Virus record (IMG/VR): IMGVR_UViG_3300048587_001023
Location: 1 to 55,554 of that record
DNA: 55,554 bases
Direction: 5' to 3' (one strand)
Source of the DNA: a virus
Below, piece after piece: positions 53,311 to 55,554 of the stretch (position 1 is the first letter of the stretch; every line of letters starts with the position of its first letter). Made by a program: the position numbers and the translations under genes. A model generated the notes under the pieces. That model had not been told where the DNA came from, ran no database searches, and worked only from the letters and a program-made list of their open reading frames with translations.

Positions 53311-55125
53311 ATGCGCCTGCCACGAAAGTTTCGAACCCTGCCCCTGCTGCTGACCCTGCTATGCGGACATGCGATCGGCGCATCCTCAGACCTGGCCGAT
53401 CTCCCGCAACAGATCGAGGCCGAACTTCAGCGCAGCGGCGTGCGCGGTGCCAGCTACGCGGTGTTCGACCAGGGCGGTGTGATTGTCTCGGGTGCCGCTG
53501 GCGCCGCCGATCTGGCGCGGCAGCGGCCGATGACCGCGCGCACGCTGATGCGGGCCGGCTCGATCACGAAGACGCTGACCGCCATCGCGGTGCTGCGGAT
53601 GATCGAACAGGGCCGGTTCCAGTTGCACACGCCGGTTCGCGAACTGCTGCCGGAGGCTCCGGTGGTGAATGCCTGGGAGGCGAGCGACCCGATCCGGGTC
53701 ATGCATCTGCTGGAACACAGCGCCGGCTTCGATGACACCAGCCTCGGCAAACTGTTTGTAGCCGAAGAAGCGCGCGACGGCCACCTCGCCAGCCTGCTCG
53801 CCGATCCGCGACCGCTGACCGCACGCTGGCGCCCGGGCACGATGATGAGCTACGCCAACCCCGGCTACGCGCTGCTGGCCGCAATCATGGAGCAGCAGAC
53901 CGGGCTGACCTGGGAAGACATCGTTCGCAACGAGGTGCTGCGGCCGCTGGGAATGCGCGACAGCGTGCTCACCATCGCCGAAGCGACCCTGCGCGAATAC
54001 GCCACCGGCTATCGTGGTGACGACATGCACGCGGTGCCGCTGCTGCCGATGCCCGACCGCGCCGCCGGCGCCCTGTGGACTACGCCGGAAGACCTGAGCC
54101 GCCTCGGGCGCTTCCTGATGAGCGACGGCGCCAGCGCACCGGGCGTGTTGCCCGCCGAGACCGTTCGGGCAATGAAGACGGTCCATTCGACCCTGGCCGC
54201 GAAGGCGGGGCTGGCCTGGGGCTATGGCTTCGGCGTGCAGCGCAGCGCCGTCCTGGGTGCCGAGTGGCTGGGCCACACCGGCAGCGTCTATGGCGCCGGC
54301 GCAAGCCTGCAATACCAGCCGCAGCGTGGCCTGGGCTACGTGCTGATGGTGAACACCGACGAAGTGGGCGAGCTGGCCGCACCGCTGGCGCAATTTATCC
54401 TCAGCCAGCCAGCGCCGGACGCAACGACGCCGCCCAAGGTCGCCATCAGCGGCGATATCGATGGCTGGTATCGCCGCCGTGATAGCCGTCCCGAACTCGG
54501 TGCCGGCATCAACTGGCTGCTGGGTGTCGTCCGGGTGTGGCGTGACCCGGCGGATGCCCGGCAGCTGTACATTCAGGAGCCGCTGTCCGAACCCAGCGCC
54601 TACAGCTCACCCGATAACCGCTGCCTGGTCCGGGACAATACCGGCCTGATCCGTTCGGTCCTGATTCGTGAGGGCGGCCGCGTCACTGCCATGGATCTCA
54701 ATGGCGGCCTCTTCATGGAACGCGTGTCGGCAGGCTCCGCGGTCGCGCCGCTGCTGATCGCCGGCTTCAGCGTCATCGCCCTGGTGACCGCCCCGTTCGG
54801 GCGCCGTCGCGTCTTGCGCAACCTGTGGCTGCGACGCCTGCCAAGCTTGGTGTTGATCTCGCTGATTGCATTCATCGCACTGATGTTCCAGCTTGATCTG
54901 ACCACGCTCGGACAGATCAATGCCGTCGCCATCGGCATCCTGCTCAGCACCTCGCTGCTGCCCGTTTTTGCCGTGGCCGGCCTGCTGCTGAGCGTGCTGA
55001 CCTGGAAACAGGAGCCGGCACGGGTGGCCAAGCTGCGCTGCCTGCTGGCTTCGCTGGGCGCTTGCTGGATCGCGCTGTTCTTCGCCTGCTTCCATGGCTT
55101 CGCGCTGCGTATCTGGCAGTGGTAG
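53311..55125 (+). CDS. Membrane serine hydrolase, class C beta-lactamase family
   Basis: The 604-residue protein has a signal peptide (residues about 1-24, RTLPLLLTLLCGHAIGA) and a beta-lactamase/esterase domain with SITK at 84-87, YAN at 181-183 and HTG at 322-324, the active-site set of this family. Residues about 480-600 contain several membrane helices. The enzyme probably faces the periplasm and cleaves an ester or amide, perhaps of peptidoglycan. The true substrate is unknown. It may be controlled by the AraC-type gene just upstream. Confidence 0.8.
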   Translation: MRLPRKFRTLPLLLTLLCGHAIGASSDLADLPQQIEAELQRSGVRGASYAVFDQGGVIVSGAAGAADLARQRPMTARTLMRAGSITKTLTAIAVLRMIEQGRFQLHTPVRELLPEAPVVNAWEASDPIRVMHLLEHSAGFDDTSLGKLFVAEEARDGHLASLLADPRPLTARWRPGTMMSYANPGYALLAAIMEQQTGLTWEDIVRNEVLRPLGMRDSVLTIAEATLREYATGYRGDDMHAVPLLPMPDRAAGALWTTPEDLSRLGRFLMSDGASAPGVLPAETVRAMKTVHSTLAAKAGLAWGYGFGVQRSAVLGAEWLGHTGSVYGAGASLQYQPQRGLGYVLMVNTDEVGELAAPLAQFILSQPAPDATTPPKVAISGDIDGWYRRRDSRPELGAGINWLLGVVRVWRDPADARQLYIQEPLSEPSAYSSPDNRCLVRDNTGLIRSVLIREGGRVTAMDLNGGLFMERVSAGSAVAPLLIAGFSVIALVTAPFGRRRVLRNLWLRRLPSLVLISLIAFIALMFQLDLTTLGQINAVAIGILLSTSLLPVFAVAGLLLSVLTWKQEPARVAKLRCLLASLGACWIALFFACFHGFALRIWQW

Positions 55126-55554
55126 CCCAGCACCCAGCTGGCTCTTCGCCATGGCGAAAACACACACCAAGAACCTGCATACCACGCTGGGCGCGCTCGC
55201 CGTCGCGGGGCTGTGCTGGCGCCATCGGCCAAGGACGACACCGGCGCGAATGGATTTTCGCTGAAAGCCCGTAGGACGGGTTGAGCACAGCGATGCCCAT
55301 CGGCCACACGAACACGCGAACACGCGCGAAGTGATGGGCTTCTGGCGCCACATCCTACGCACGATCGGTTGTCCGGCGTTGGCTTCGCGGTTGCGCGCCG
55401 GGAGCGGACCTGTCTGGGTGCGTCTAACCTGAAGTTCCGCTCTTCCGTCGTCATAAACCCCAATCCCAACGCGGTTTTCCACCTGATTGGGGGTTGGGGT
55501 TTCTGACTACGTTCGTATGGATGCAAGTAGATCGAGCGCTCGTTGTTGGGTGGG
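55126..55554. other. Right-edge region without recognised gene
   Basis: In these 429 bases no credible gene is seen. An imperfect inverted repeat (AAACCCCAATCCCAA at 55455-55469 against TTGGGGGTTGGGGTTT at 55487-55502) could be a terminator for a gene beyond the edge. The rest holds only short frames without family resemblance. Confidence 0.45.

Noticed and set aside
1-55554. CRISPR array, rRNA or insertion sequence
   Set aside because: No regular repeat-spacer series, no rRNA sequence and no transposase were seen.

Overview
The window is GC-rich (roughly 60-70% in most stretches) and looks like the chromosome of a gammaproteobacterium. The flanking AraC and serine-hydrolase genes, and the family make-up of the phage genes, suggest the Xanthomonadales (Lysobacteraceae/Rhodanobacteraceae). 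That assignment is inference; no marker gene or rRNA is present.

Positions 1-33645 are a siphovirus-type prophage read almost entirely left to right; its left end lies outside the window. In order it carries a recombination/replication module (Sak4-like ATPase, DUF669-like ssDNA-binding protein, DUF6511, Cas4-like nuclease, HTH, primase-helicase, RuvC-like resolvase; 57-6458). A non-coding block with a palindrome and a strong terminator follows (6459-6852), then two tandem ParB-fused DNA methyltransferases (6853-9548). Four small genes on the opposite strand come next (9491-11201), each preceded by a copy of the same promoter-like element. The packaging and head genes follow (11304-20054; terminase, two displaced fibre-like genes, gpW, portal, S49 protease/scaffold, decoration protein, capsid). 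The tail genes run from 20061 to 32344, including a G/GT chaperone pair with a -1 frameshift, the tape measure and baseplate-like proteins, and the lysis genes from 32415 to 33645.

Positions 33679-49577 are a defence-type island on the minus strand, in two gene groups. The first is a compact seven-gene operon: HTH regulator, BPTD_3080-type restriction helicase-nuclease, type III-like methyltransferase, TIGR04255 protein, two unknown proteins, and a UvrD-type helicase whose N-terminus looks like a RelE/ParE toxin fold. The second pairs an AbiEi-like regulator with a 1713-residue protein that combines a DnaQ-like exonuclease, a RecQ helicase and a UvrD helicase. Two tandem HTH paralogues (49874-50795) may be regulators of a mobile element. 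No integrase was seen.

Positions 51142-55554 look like ordinary host sequence: a small zinc-ribbon protein, an unknown protein, a membrane-anchored AraC-type regulator and a large membrane serine hydrolase, with a 24-bp perfect palindrome between the last two.

The most unusual signals are four. They are the restriction-methylation operon with its extra genes, the AbiEi/exonuclease-RecQ-UvrD pair, a 78-bp triple-hairpin element repeated in front of two tail genes, and the four-fold repeated promoter element of the antisense gene cluster.
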